Program-made: the position numbers and the translations under genes
The notes under the pieces: generated by a model
The model's database searches: none
Told to the model about the DNA's origin: nothing
The model's input: the letters and a program-made list of their open reading frames with translations, nothing else
Origin: DAOTUB01 sp034437455
GTDB lineage: Bacteria > Chloroflexota > Anaerolineae > B4-G1
NCBI GenBank assembly: GCA_034437455.1
Contig: DAOTUB010000044.1
Span: forward strand, 1-17,124
Reading direction: 5' to 3'
Length of the DNA: 17,124 nt
Shown: positions 1 to 7,523 of the stretch, piece by piece
Layout: every line of letters begins with the position of its first letter
How positions within the stretch are numbered: position 1 is the first letter of the stretch

Positions 1-42
1 CTTTTTTCTCCAGACTGTATCTTTGCAATAAAACGGGGCTAT

Positions 43-96
43 GTAGCCGAGGTTTCCATACCTCGCGGGCCTGCGCGCTATGGAAAGCGCGGCTAC
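43..96. repeat. 54 bp palindromic intergenic repeat, copy 1
   Basis: The stretch begins GTAGCC and ends GGCTAC. It contains GGTTTCCATACC in the left arm and GCTATGGAAAGC in the right arm, so it can fold into a long imperfect hairpin. The reverse complement of 13545-13588 has the same blocks (GTAG, GCGGTTTCCATACC, GCGCGCTATGGAAAGCGCGGCTAC) with a shorter centre. Two diverged copies in opposite orientation in one window suggest a dispersed REP- or MITE-like family. No coding function is seen. Confidence 0.8.
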
Positions 97-144
97 GTCG
101 AAAGCTCCCCAGACTTTTGAATTATACCCCGATGAATAGACAGC

Positions 145-172
145 TTGACACTTTGACGCCTCAAGGTATAAT
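145..172 (+). promoter_or_regulatory. Consensus sigma-70-type promoter of the S1 gene
   Basis: TTGACA at 145-150 and TATAAT at 167-172 are separated by 16 bp. Both boxes match the consensus perfectly. Transcription would start near 179, about 28 nt before the GTG at 207. This argues against any translation start upstream of 179. Confidence 0.85.
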
Positions 173-206
173 ACCCGGTGTTAATTCAGAAGGAGGAAAC
201 ATACAC

Positions 207-929
207 GTGACAGAAGCCACACCCACGAATCAACCAATTCCCATTGAGGACCTCGAACCCAAAACCCGGTTAGAGGGGACGGTCAAAGAGACGCGACTGC
301 ACGGCGCGGTGATAGATATCGGCCTGGAGTACGATGGGCTGCTTCACATCTCGCAACTGTCTCCAAACGACAACATCAAGCGCGTGACCGACGTGATCAA
401 AACGGGCGACAAGGTGACCGTCTGGGTCGCCAAAGTGCATCCGAATCAAAAGCGCATCAGTCTGACCATGGTCGAGCCGCCCGATGTGACCTGGAATGAG
501 ATGACAGAAGGGCAGACCTGCACCGGCGTCGTGACGCGCATTGAATCCTATGGTGCCTTCATCGACATTGGCGCCGAGCGTCCGGGGCTGTTGCACGTCC
601 GCGAGATGTCCTCGGGCTACGTCGGGCATCCATCTGAGATGGTGAGTATGGGCGAAGATGTTGACGTGCGCATTCTCAAAGTAGATCGGCGGAAGCGACG
701 CATTGACCTGACAATGATGGGGCTCGAGGCCGAAATCGAAGAGGAACCGGAGATAGAAGAGTTTTCTGAGGAAGAAGTCCCCCAGACTTCGATGGAACTG
801 GCGTTGCAGCGCGCTTACGCGGCGGACCAAGAACAAGAAGCGAAATCGCGCTCTGAGAAAAAACGTCAGGCCGACTTTTCTGAACGCCAGGACATTATGG
901 CGCGCACTCTCGACCAGCATTCGGAATAG
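207..929 (+). CDS. Two-domain S1 RNA-binding protein
   Basis: This 240-residue protein has two S1 (OB-fold) RNA-binding domains, at about residues 15-88 and 100-171. Each shows the S1 pattern G-x-V...GA(F/V)IDIG...GLLH...V..V...RI.LTM. An acidic stretch follows (about 174-190, rich in Glu), then a charged, probably helical tail. It is much shorter than ribosomal protein S1 (four to six domains), so I do not call it rpsA. A role in translation or RNA turnover is inferred from the domain only. The start is the GTG at 207, because AAGGAGGAA lies at 190-198 and the consensus promoter ends at 172. A longer frame opens at a TTG at 117 but starts upstream of the promoter. The gene is monocistronic and converges on the leftward membrane-protein gene. 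Confidence 0.88.
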   Translation: MTEATPTNQPIPIEDLEPKTRLEGTVKETRLHGAVIDIGLEYDGLLHISQLSPNDNIKRVTDVIKTGDKVTVWVAKVHPNQKRISLTMVEPPDVTWNEMTEGQTCTGVVTRIESYGAFIDIGAERPGLLHVREMSSGYVGHPSEMVSMGEDVDVRILKVDRRKRRIDLTMMGLEAEIEEEPEIEEFSEEEVPQTSMELALQRAYAADQEQEAKSRSEKKRQADFSERQDIMARTLDQHSE

Positions 930-946
930 TTCTCAACGGTTCTGTC

Positions 947-962
947 GGATGGCTAACCATCC
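947..962. terminator. Possible bidirectional hairpin between convergent genes
   Basis: GGATGG at 947-952 and CCATCC at 957-962 form a 6 bp stem with a CTAA loop. It sits in the 45 bp between the stop at 929 and the end of the convergent gene at 975. There is no T tract on either side, so intrinsic termination is doubtful. Confidence 0.3.
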
Positions 963-974
963 CGATACCCGGAG

Positions 975-3398
975 TTAACGCGGGGGCTCCACCTCGATAA
1001 AACCAAGCTCCAGGCTATCCCCAACGATCTGTCCTCGCTCGTCGTACCGCGGGAGGCGGGAACTGTCCCGCCTCCGATAGAGGCCCACGTTGACCACATA
1101 TTCTCCCGGCGGCGTCTCGGGGAGCACGCGGATCTCGTACTCATCCCACACGTATTTATCGAGCGGCCAGCGCCTTGTCGGCAATCCGCCGGGATTGAGA
1201 TGATCTTCCTGGCCCCACACGACATCCAGCGGTTGCGCCAGATGGACGAACGACTGGTAGTTCTTCTCCGGTGGAGTCAACGCGTGCCAGTAGAGCACGA
1301 CCGGGAACGTCTCGCCCGGACGGACGTGCCGCTGAGGTAAATCGTAGCCCAGGAGTTCGATCTGCCCGCCAAAGTTGGCCCGCTGCTCGTGTTGCGCCGC
1401 CCAGGCCTCTCCTGGCGGCGAGGTGTAACGCAGCCAGTTATCTCGAGGGTCCACTACAAAGCTCTTGAACATCACGAGCAGCGCCAACGTTCCTCCCAGC
1501 CAGATGACAGATTTTGGACTGTGGATTTTGGATTGTGGATCGCGCGCGTGACGGGGACGCACCAGTACCAGCGCGACAATCAACATCGCCAGACCAACCA
1601 CTGAAATGATCCACCCGGCTGTCCGCGGCGGTGTATCCTCGAAGCGGACCAACACGTCGTGTTCATCTTGAGGCACCCACAGCGTGATGAACCCTTCGGG
1701 GCCAGCGATCTCGATCTCGACCTCCTCGCCGTCCACGTAGGCACGCCAGCCCGGGAAATAGAACGTGTACAGGCGTAGCACAAATTCCTTAGGGGTGGAG
1801 ATAGCAAAGTGATCGTGGAGCGGCCCGTGCTCGACGATCTCTACGCTGGCGCCATCGGGCAGGACGGCGCGATTGACTTTGTCGACCGGGCCGGGCTGCG
1901 AATAGGACTCGATCAAGGATGGCATAGGGACCATGTGCACCAGCGCCGCCTCTGCCGGGAGAAAGTCGCCCGTCGAGGTGGTGCCGAGCGCCTGGCTTTG
2001 CATCTCCCACTCGACAATGTCCTTGGGCGTGGTGGGGCCAAAATCCGGCGACCACGTCGGCGGGTAGAGCATCGGCAGCGCCAGCGCCAAGATCACAGCG
2101 AACACTGCGGCCAGCGTCGGATTGCGCCACCGTCCATAGGGCAACAACGCCGCGCCGCTCGCCGCGCACACGGCCAGCATCAGGTTAGCGGGTCCCAGCA
2201 GCCGCCAGGGGAATTGAAGGTAAGGCATTCCGGGGATACGCTCCCAGATCAGGGTGGACGCGGGTAACATCAAAAAGATCAACCCCAACCCGGTCAGGAC
2301 AAAGTAAAGCAGCGCCCGCCGATGGGGCGTCTTGGAGCGCAAAAGCGCGCCCAATGCCGGTAGTGCAAACAGCCATTGGGCCAGGCCCAGGTTGTGTCGG
2401 TAGCGAGGAGTCGTCGCGCCCAGATCAAAGAGGCGCGAGGGAGCCAATAGCTCACCCAGGGATAAAAAGTGCTCCCGAAAATCAAAGTGGCCGGGGCCGA
2501 TGACGTCTAATTTGATCGCACCGCGCTCCAATAGCGCTGGAAGCCAGAAAAAGGCAATCACTGCCGCCGCCAGAGCAAATGTCAGCGCCCCCCACCCCGC
2601 AGTGGCGGCCGTGCGGCGGCGTGGGCCGCCACACGACGCCGTGGCCTCTACGGGACATCGCCCCACCCGATTGCGTTCTGCACCGAACACAGCTTTTCCC
2701 ATCCAATAAGGCAACAACAAGCCGATGGACGCGACGAGGCCAAGCAGATTGTGGCTAAACACGAGCGCCGCCAGGGTCAGCACGCTTCCCAGCAGCGTCT
2801 CCCTTCCCCCTGCCCCACTCATCAGGCGATGAAAGGTGTGAAAAGTCAATGGGAGCAAGCAGAGAGCGAAAAATTCCGCCAGATCGCCGCGGGCGTGCGG
2901 ATCGATGAAGAGAACGTAGGGCGCAAACGTGAAGGAAGCGGCGGCGAGAATCCCCGCCGCAGGGCCGAAAAGCTCGCGCCCCAACAGAAAGGCTCCCAGC
3001 GAGGCGACGACGAAACCCAGGACAAACACCGCCTTCGTCCCACCCACGATGTCCACGCCCGGCGCCAGATCGAACAGGTTGGCCAGGTAATAGGTCAGGG
3101 GGGCGTAGTAGTTAAAGATGGGATAGCCATAGCCGTAGTAGAGATCGGGAGCCCAGCGCGGGTAGAAAGCGCCCCCCCCGTAGTGGCGGTGGCCTCCACG
3201 GGACGCCGCCCGCAGCGCGTGCCCCAGCTCAGCGGCACGGTAGACGTGGAGTTCGGCGTCCGTCTGGTGCGGTAGTCCGGGTCGGGTTAGGAACGGGGTA
3301 GCCGCAAAGAGAGCCAGAGCGAGCACAAGCAGTATGTAGCCAACAACCGTCAGTTGATAGCTATGCTCAGTGGCTGATCGGCTAATTCTGCGCCACAA
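975..3398 (-). CDS. Large polytopic membrane protein, PTPS-related / GT-C-like
   Basis: This is an integral membrane protein of about 807 residues with many hydrophobic segments and a soluble C-terminal beta-rich domain (about the last 180 residues, after a final membrane segment). Near the N-terminus is TDAELH (46-51), followed by YPRWAPDLYYGYGYP and FNYYAPLTYYL (79-104), then RGDLAEFFA. These resemble the membrane domain named '6-pyruvoyl-tetrahydropterin synthase-related' and GT-C glycosyltransferase-like proteins common in Chloroflexota. A role in cell-surface glycan assembly is inference. Two repeat-derived insertions interrupt it in frame (residues about 64-76 and 245-268). The start is uncertain: I chose the TTG at 3398 (15 bp overlap with sucD, followed by a basic segment then a membrane helix). 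Alternatives are a TTG at 3449 and a GTG at 3326. It is probably cotranscribed with sucCD. Confidence 0.75.
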   Translation of the reverse strand: MWRRISRSATEHSYQLTVVGYILLVLALALFAATPFLTRPGLPHQTDAELHVYRAAELGHALRAASRGGHRHYGGGAFYPRWAPDLYYGYGYPIFNYYAPLTYYLANLFDLAPGVDIVGGTKAVFVLGFVVASLGAFLLGRELFGPAAGILAAASFTFAPYVLFIDPHARGDLAEFFALCLLPLTFHTFHRLMSGAGGRETLLGSVLTLAALVFSHNLLGLVASIGLLLPYWMGKAVFGAERNRVGRCPVEATASCGGPRRRTAATAGWGALTFALAAAVIAFFWLPALLERGAIKLDVIGPGHFDFREHFLSLGELLAPSRLFDLGATTPRYRHNLGLAQWLFALPALGALLRSKTPHRRALLYFVLTGLGLIFLMLPASTLIWERIPGMPYLQFPWRLLGPANLMLAVCAASGAALLPYGRWRNPTLAAVFAVILALALPMLYPPTWSPDFGPTTPKDIVEWEMQSQALGTTSTGDFLPAEAALVHMVPMPSLIESYSQPGPVDKVNRAVLPDGASVEIVEHGPLHDHFAISTPKEFVLRLYTFYFPGWRAYVDGEEVEIEIAGPEGFITLWVPQDEHDVLVRFEDTPPRTAGWIISVVGLAMLIVALVLVRPRHARDPQSKIHSPKSVIWLGGTLALLVMFKSFVVDPRDNWLRYTSPPGEAWAAQHEQRANFGGQIELLGYDLPQRHVRPGETFPVVLYWHALTPPEKNYQSFVHLAQPLDVVWGQEDHLNPGGLPTRRWPLDKYVWDEYEIRVLPETPPGEYVVNVGLYRRRDSSRLPRYDERGQIVGDSLELGFIEVEPPR
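2590..2668 (-). repeat. GC-rich palindromic repeat inside coding sequence, long copy
   Basis: Read on the minus strand it holds GATGTCCCGTAGAGGCCACG, then an inner palindrome (GTGGCGGCCCACGCCGCCGCAC), then GCCGCCACTGCGGGG. The outer blocks match the shorter copy at 3172-3211. It is translated as an extra loop of Gly, Arg, Ala and Pro residues between membrane segments and keeps the frame. Confidence 0.65.
3172..3211 (-). repeat. GC-rich palindromic repeat inside coding sequence, short copy
   Basis: Read on the minus strand it holds GGCGTCCCGTGGAGGCCACC followed by GCCACTACGGGG. CCCGTGGAGGC and GCCACTACGGG form an imperfect hairpin. It adds residues such as SRGGHRHYGGG just before the conserved YPRWAPDL motif. 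It includes a run of eight C (3172-3179 on the plus strand), a possible slippage site. Confidence 0.65.
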
Positions 3399-4251
3399 GG
3401 TCAGGTATCTGCTCCGGGTATTCGGCCACCGGCACCCCGACTTGCTCAAATGCGGCGATTTTCTCCGCAGCAGTTCCCGTGCCGCCTTGGATAATGGCCC
3501 CGGCGTGCCCCATACGCTTGCCCGGAGGCGCGGTTCGCCCCGCGATGAAGGCGACGACCGGTTTGGTCATCCGTTCGGCGATGAACTGCGCGGCCCGTTC
3601 TTCGTCGGTGCCGCCAATCTCTCCGATGAGCACTACCTGTTCAGTCTGGGGATCGTTCTCAAACATCTTGAGCGCGTCGATAAACGTCGTGCCGATGATG
3701 GGATCGCCGCCGATGCCGACGCAGGTGCTCTGGCCAATGCCTCGCGCGGTGAGCGCATAGATCACCTCATACGTCAGTGTGCCAGATCGAGAGATGACGC
3801 CCACGGGGCCAGGCGTCGCGATGTGGCCGGGCATAATACCGATCTTGGTCTCGCCAGGAGAGAGCAACCCAGGACAATTTGGGCCTACCAGCCGCACACC
3901 CACCTGATCGAGATAGGCGCGGACACGGATCATGTCCAACACGGGAATGCCCTCGGTGATGCAGACGACCAGCGGGATGCCCGCGTCGGCGGCCTCCAGG
4001 ACAGCATCGGGGGTAAAGTAGGCCGGTACATAGATGATCGAGACGTTGGGATTGGTCGCCTCGACCGCCTCGACGGCGGTGTCAAAGACGGGTACCTTGC
4101 CATCGCAAGCCGATTGTCCTCCCTTGCCAGGTGTGACGCCGGCCACAATGTTTGTACCGTATGCAAGCATGCGACGGCTGTGAAATTCGCCCTCGCGTCC
4201 GGTGATGCCCTGCACGAGCAATCGAGTGTTCTTGTCAACGAGAATTGTCAT
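3382..4251 (-). CDS. sucD: Succinyl-CoA ligase (ADP- or GDP-forming), alpha subunit
   Basis: This 289-residue protein has the usual SucD length. The alpha subunit binds CoA and carries the phosphohistidine in the TCA-cycle reaction succinyl-CoA + NDP + Pi to succinate + CoA + NTP. The CoA-binding loop is GITGREG (15-21). EIGG is at 211-214. The active-site motif MGHAGAII places the phospho-His at H249. A Rossmann-like N-terminal domain and a ligase C-terminal domain are both complete. It follows sucC by 34 bp on the same strand, as expected for a heteromeric enzyme. The start is ATG, with AAGGATAG about ten bases upstream. Its 3' end slightly overlaps the next gene's likely start. Nothing is missing or broken. 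Confidence 0.97.
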   Translation of the reverse strand: MTILVDKNTRLLVQGITGREGEFHSRRMLAYGTNIVAGVTPGKGGQSACDGKVPVFDTAVEAVEATNPNVSIIYVPAYFTPDAVLEAADAGIPLVVCITEGIPVLDMIRVRAYLDQVGVRLVGPNCPGLLSPGETKIGIMPGHIATPGPVGVISRSGTLTYEVIYALTARGIGQSTCVGIGGDPIIGTTFIDALKMFENDPQTEQVVLIGEIGGTDEERAAQFIAERMTKPVVAFIAGRTAPPGKRMGHAGAIIQGGTGTAAEKIAAFEQVGVPVAEYPEQIPDLVAQN

Positions 4252-4285
4252 GTTGTCTTTCTATCCTTCGATAAGCTCTGTTATT

Positions 4286-5428
4286 TCATTGCCCTTTAGC
4301 AGCGGCAACCGCCTTCTGCGCTGCGTCGGCTAACGTCTCAGCCGTGATCAGTTGATAGTCAGAGGCATCCAGGATCGCGCGCCCCTCCTTGTCGTTTGTC
4401 CCCACCAGACGGGCGACCAACGGCACGGTAGGTTCGACCTCCTCGAACGCGGCAAGGATACCATTGGCTACCTCGTCGCAGCGAGTGATGCCGCCAAAGA
4501 TGTTGAACAGCACGGCCTTGATCCCTGGATCATCCAGAATGATGCGCAAGGCCGTCGCCACCTGCTCGGCCTTGGCCCCGCCACCGATGTCGAGAAAGTT
4601 GGCCGGAGCGCCGCCAAAGTGTTTGATAATGTCCATCGTCGCCATCGCCAGCCCCGCTCCGTTGACCATGCAGCCGATATCGCCGTCAAGTTGAACGTAG
4701 CTCAGATCGGCCTCGCGGGCCTCTTGTTCAGATGGTGTTTCCTCGTCCACGTCCCGCATGTCCATCAGATCTGTCTGGCGAAAGAAGGCACTGTCATCGA
4801 GCACCATCTTGCCATCCACCGCCAGCAGTTTGCCCGCACCGGTGACGACCAGTGGGTTGATCTCGGCCAGCGACGCATCGCAGGCCACGAAAGCCTCGTA
4901 CAGACCATGAGCAATGCGGGCAAAGGCGCGATAGTGTTCTTTCGCCAGCCCAATGCCCTTGGATAGCGCCAGGGCCTGATAATCCCGCAAGCCCAGGAAG
5001 GGATTGATGGCGACTTTTTTGATCGCCTCCGGGTTCACGCGGGCGACCTCCTCGATCTCGACGCCTCCCTCGGAGGAGGCCATCATCACGGGCCGGCGCG
5101 CGGCGCGGTCCACGACGATGCCCAGGTAGATCTCCTGCTGGATGTCAGCCGCCTTGTCCACCAGGACTTTACGTACAGGCAGTCCCTTGATCTCCAGCCC
5201 CAGAATTTCATCCGCTATCGCCTCAGCTTCGTCAGGGGTCTTGGCCAACCGGATACCACCGGCTTTGCCTCGACCTCCGACGAGCACCTGGGATTTGACG
5301 ACGACCGGTCCGCCCAATTCCTCGGCGATGCGGCGCGCTTTTTTGGACGTGGCAGCAATGTCTCCCAGAGGAATTGGCACGCCATGTTCGGCAAAAAGTC
5401 GTTTGGATTGATATTCGTGCAATTTCAC
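4286..5428 (-). CDS. sucC: Succinyl-CoA ligase, beta subunit
   Basis: This 380-residue protein has the normal SucC length and begins MKLHEYQSK, a family hallmark. The N-terminal ATP-grasp domain has the nucleotide loop GGRGKAGG (51-58). Mg2+ ligands are expected at N191 (in EINPLVV) and D205 (in LLAVDGK). The C-terminal domain contains VNGAGLAMATMD (255-266) and VLFNIFGGITRCDEVA (306-321), which contact the alpha subunit and the phosphate. Nucleotide preference (ATP or GTP) cannot be read reliably from the sequence. The start is GTG at 5426-5428, with GAGGAG about 9 nt upstream. It is the first gene of a leftward operon sucC-sucD-membrane protein, with its own promoter at 5485-5512. Confidence 0.97.
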   Translation of the reverse strand: MKLHEYQSKRLFAEHGVPIPLGDIAATSKKARRIAEELGGPVVVKSQVLVGGRGKAGGIRLAKTPDEAEAIADEILGLEIKGLPVRKVLVDKAADIQQEIYLGIVVDRAARRPVMMASSEGGVEIEEVARVNPEAIKKVAINPFLGLRDYQALALSKGIGLAKEHYRAFARIAHGLYEAFVACDASLAEINPLVVTGAGKLLAVDGKMVLDDSAFFRQTDLMDMRDVDEETPSEQEAREADLSYVQLDGDIGCMVNGAGLAMATMDIIKHFGGAPANFLDIGGGAKAEQVATALRIILDDPGIKAVLFNIFGGITRCDEVANGILAAFEEVEPTVPLVARLVGTNDKEGRAILDASDYQLITAETLADAAQKAVAAAKGQ

Positions 5429-5484
5429 GTGTTTGTCTCCTCATGATTTGATTATAGCGAATGCCAAGAAAGAGCACGGGTAGG

Positions 5485-5512
5485 ATTATACCACAGCGCG
5501 TGTAGAAGCCAA
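5485..5512 (-). promoter_or_regulatory. Promoter of sucC-sucD
   Basis: On the minus strand TTGGCT (5507-5512) and TATAAT (5485-5490) are separated by 16 bp. The -10 box is perfect and the -35 box matches 4 of 6. The leader would be about 50 nt. A second TATAAT on the same strand at 5451-5456 lacks a convincing -35. Confidence 0.65.
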
Positions 5513-5529
5513 ATGCATGTCTGGGGAGC

Positions 5530-5558
5530 TTGCTAACACCTGGCGAAAAGTATATAAT
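5530..5558 (+). promoter_or_regulatory. Promoter of the SRPBCC gene
   Basis: TTGCTA (5530-5535) and TATAAT (5553-5558) are separated by 17 bp, about 50 bp upstream of the start codon. It is back-to-back with the sucC promoter, giving a divergent intergenic region of 183 bp. Confidence 0.65.
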
Positions 5559-5611
5559 CATTTGACGATCGAAAGGAAAACTAGCAGACAGAATAAGGAA
5601 AGGAGAGTGTG

Positions 5612-6040
5612 ATGATTACAATTGAGCGCAGTTTTTCTGTCAAAGCCTCACCGGAACAGGTCTTTGCGTTCCTGGCAGATCACGCCAACGATCCCCAGTG
5701 GTTGCCGGGAATGGTAGATTCTCGGAACTTTGAAGGCGAGGGCACCAATTACCGGTGGGAATGGACATTCAAAATGCTTGGCATCTCTTTCGACGGCGTC
5801 GGCCAGGTTGTAGAACACGATCCGTATCGACGACACGTCGTGGAAACCCAAGGTGGGGTACTGAGCACCTGGGCTTGGACCCTGGAACCAGCAAGAGAAG
5901 GCACAAAGATATCGCTGCGAATGGAGTACACTGTGCCGGTGGCTGCCGTGGGTAAGCTAGCAGAGAAGCTATTGCTTAGCCAAAACGAGAAGGCAGCGAA
6001 CGAGGGCCTCGCTAACTTGCAGCGTATCCTGGGAAAATAG
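5612..6040 (+). CDS. SRPBCC (START-like) family protein
   Basis: This small protein of 142 residues has the SRPBCC pattern. It starts with a beta strand and the motif ERSFSVKASPEQVFAFLADH. PQWLPGM follows, and it ends with a long amphipathic helix (EKLLLSQNEKAANEGLANLQRIL). The fold is a cavity that binds hydrophobic ligands such as lipids, polyketides or aromatic compounds. The ligand here cannot be told, and no catalytic residues are evident. There is no signal peptide, so it is cytoplasmic. The start is taken as ATG 5612, about 7 nt after AAGGAAAGGAG (5594-5604). A GTG directly before it (5609) would be too close to that site. It stands alone with its own promoter. Confidence 0.82.
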   Translation: MITIERSFSVKASPEQVFAFLADHANDPQWLPGMVDSRNFEGEGTNYRWEWTFKMLGISFDGVGQVVEHDPYRRHVVETQGGVLSTWAWTLEPAREGTKISLRMEYTVPVAAVGKLAEKLLLSQNEKAANEGLANLQRILGK

Positions 6041-6167
6041 GTCGGGATTATCGCCGGCAGATAATTGTAGAGAATATCTCAAGCCAGACTAAAAATGCTT
6101 TAGGCTGACAGAGTCTACGTGTCGGCGCGTCTAAAACTTGGGTGAGTATTCATTGGAGAACCAATCC

Positions 6168-6268
6168 AGCGCCGGTCGAGTAGGCCCAAAGGGCCGTATC
6201 GAGACCAAGCGGGTGATCTGTAGAGCCGCTTGCTTGGTTTCGATACGCCTTCGGCACTCAACCAGCGC
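6168..6268. repeat. ~100 bp nested palindrome upstream of tetR A
   Basis: The left arm (from AGCGCCGGTCGAGTAGG to ACCAAGCGG) and the right arm (from CCGCTTGCTTGG to CAACCAGCGCT) are imperfect reverse complements around a loop near 6214-6225. Each arm holds its own small hairpin (GGCCCAAAGGGCC and GCCTTCGGC), so the structure can form a branched cruciform. Parts of its right half (CTGTAGAGCCGCT, TTGGTTTCGA, CTCAACC) recur at 13637-13718. The 6041-6393 region holds no gene I can support; otherwise only a weak ATTATC/GATAAT hairpin at 6047-6065 is seen. Confidence 0.75.
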
Positions 6269-6393
6269 TCGCTTCCCAAAGAATTGTATACGCCCCTACG
6301 TGTCAGTGTTGCCACTACTCCCCCACCCCACGCAGCCGTAAAAAATCTACGGAAAACCCTCAGTAACAAGGGCCTCGAGATCAGTTATTTCTC

Positions 6394-6422
6394 TCGACAA
6401 ACCTCATCTCTTCGGATATAAT
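6394..6422 (+). promoter_or_regulatory. Promoter of locus A (tetR A)
   Basis: TCGACA (6394-6399, 5 of 6) and TATAAT (6417-6422, perfect) are separated by 17 bp. The palindromic operator begins 4 bp downstream and would cover the transcription start. Confidence 0.75.
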
Positions 6423-6425
6423 AAT

Positions 6426-6449
6426 TATAGACTGACTGGTCAGTCTATA
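6426..6449. promoter_or_regulatory. TetR-type operator of locus A
   Basis: Two perfect 11 bp arms, TATAGACTGAC and GTCAGTCTATA, flank a 2 bp centre (TG). Size and symmetry fit a TetR-family dimer. It lies just downstream of the -10 box, so bound repressor would block initiation of the tetR-led operon, giving autorepression. That the neighbouring TetR binds it is inference from position. Confidence 0.85.
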
Positions 6450-6482
6450 AACTAAGATAGACGAAGGCCGGGAGTGTAAACA

Positions 6483-7082
6483 ATAACGCCAAAACCTGAT
6501 GTAGCCGCCGAACGCCGCGCTCAGATTATTGAGGCCGCGCTGACGTGCTTCACCAGCAAAGGCTACAACAATACCACGATGGACGACATCGTCGCCGAAA
6601 GCGGCCTGAGCAAAGGGAGCCTCTATTGGTATTTCAAGAGCAAGGAAGAGTTGTTTGAAGCAACCATCATGTCAGTTTTTATGAGTGTGGGCGAAGAGGC
6701 CTTTGCTGCTCTGGAAGGCCATGCGACGACTTCCGATCAGTTGCGCGCCATCGCCCATGTGACGGCCAGTCTGGGCAGGATGCTTGCGGGATATTTCAGT
6801 CTGTTCCTCGAGTTCTGCGCGTCGAGCCCGCGTCGCGAGGAATCCGCTCAGTTGTGGGTGAATATGCTCACCCAATACAAGGACTTGCTCGTTGGGATCA
6901 TTGAGGAAGGGATCCAGAAGGGCGAGTTGAAACCGGTAGACGCAGAACCTTTGGTGTGGGCGATCCTGGCGGCCTACGACGGCCTGGCAGCTTACCTGGC
7001 GATTATGCCGGACCTGGACGTGGAGCAAGCCAGCATCGTGTTTGCCGAAACATTGTTGGCAGGATTGGAGGTGGAAAAATGA
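6483..7082 (+). CDS. TetR-family repressor of locus A, apparent ATA start
   Basis: The product is 199 residues if translation begins at ATA 6483, a normal TetR length. The N-terminus reads TPKPDVAAERRAQIIEAAL. The DNA-binding helix-turn-helix spans about 31-52 (TTMDDIVAESGLSKGSLYWYF), and a ligand-binding helical domain follows. The first in-frame ATG (6579) is residue 33, inside the helix-turn-helix, so starting there would destroy DNA binding. Upstream, the frame is closed by TAA at 6477-6479. Between that stop and 6579 there is no ATG, GTG or TTG. GGGAG (6470-6474) lies 8 nt before the ATA, good Shine-Dalgarno spacing. It is the first gene of locus A and its stop overlaps the next ATG (ATGA). 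Autoregulation is likely through 6426-6449. Alternatives are a sequencing error or a damaged start. Confidence 0.85.
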   Translation: MTPKPDVAAERRAQIIEAALTCFTSKGYNNTTMDDIVAESGLSKGSLYWYFKSKEELFEATIMSVFMSVGEEAFAALEGHATTSDQLRAIAHVTASLGRMLAGYFSLFLEFCASSPRREESAQLWVNMLTQYKDLLVGIIEEGIQKGELKPVDAEPLVWAILAAYDGLAAYLAIMPDLDVEQASIVFAETLLAGLEVEK

Positions 7083-7510
7083 CCAAACAATTCCACGGCA
7101 TCACCAGCATCTTGCTTGTGGCAGCCGCCATCGCCATTGCCGCTTTCGCGACCTTTCGTGCATCGTGGGTGTTGGGCGTCGTCTACTTGGCACTCTGCGC
7201 GGTCTCACTATTGACCATCGTCTACGCTTACTGCGCCAAATGTCCCTGCAAAGAGCAGTGTGCCCACGTCTTGCCCGGCAAGGCGGCGCTGGCCTTTGAT
7301 CGGCAGCCGGGGCCTTATACGGCGACCGAGATCGGAGCCTTGATTCTGGCGGGGGTGTTGTTAATGGGTTTGCCCCAGTTCTGGCTGTGGCGATATGCAG
7401 GACTGTTCGTCGCTTTTTGGGTGTTAAATGCCATCGCCGTAATACAGATTCGGATCGTCGTCTGCCCTGCCTGCGACAACATTCACTGTCCGCTCAAAAC
7501 TAGCCACTGA
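7079..7510 (+). CDS. Cys-rich four-helix membrane protein, unknown function
   Basis: This 143-residue protein has four hydrophobic segments in two pairs (about 9-25, 30-50, 83-100, 106-127). Each pair is followed by a cysteine cluster. CAKCPCKEQCAH spans 52-63 (C52, C55, C57, C61, H63) and CPACDNIHCPLK spans 129-140 (C129, C132, C137). The spacing suggests a metal or Fe-S site, or redox-active thiols on one face of the membrane. I do not recognise a named family. It is translationally coupled to the TetR gene by an ATGA overlap, which supports ATG 7079 rather than an upstream in-frame start. The next gene encodes a second Cys-rich membrane protein with the same CxxC-x4-CPL ending, so the two probably act together. 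Confidence 0.8.
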   Translation: MTKQFHGITSILLVAAAIAIAAFATFRASWVLGVVYLALCAVSLLTIVYAYCAKCPCKEQCAHVLPGKAALAFDRQPGPYTATEIGALILAGVLLMGLPQFWLWRYAGLFVAFWVLNAIAVIQIRIVVCPACDNIHCPLKTSH

Positions 7511-7523
7511 ATGGAGGAAAAGG

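Noticed and set aside
117..206. Longer N-terminus of the S1 protein from a TTG
   Set aside because: It would start upstream of the consensus promoter at 145-172. The strong ribosome site points to GTG 207.
3370..4299. 309-codon plus-strand frame across sucD
   Set aside because: sucD on the other strand has its full length and catalytic His. The plus frame has no family features.
6115..6421. Several 60-85 codon frames on both strands
   Set aside because: They are created by the large palindrome and its flanks. None has a ribosome site or family features.
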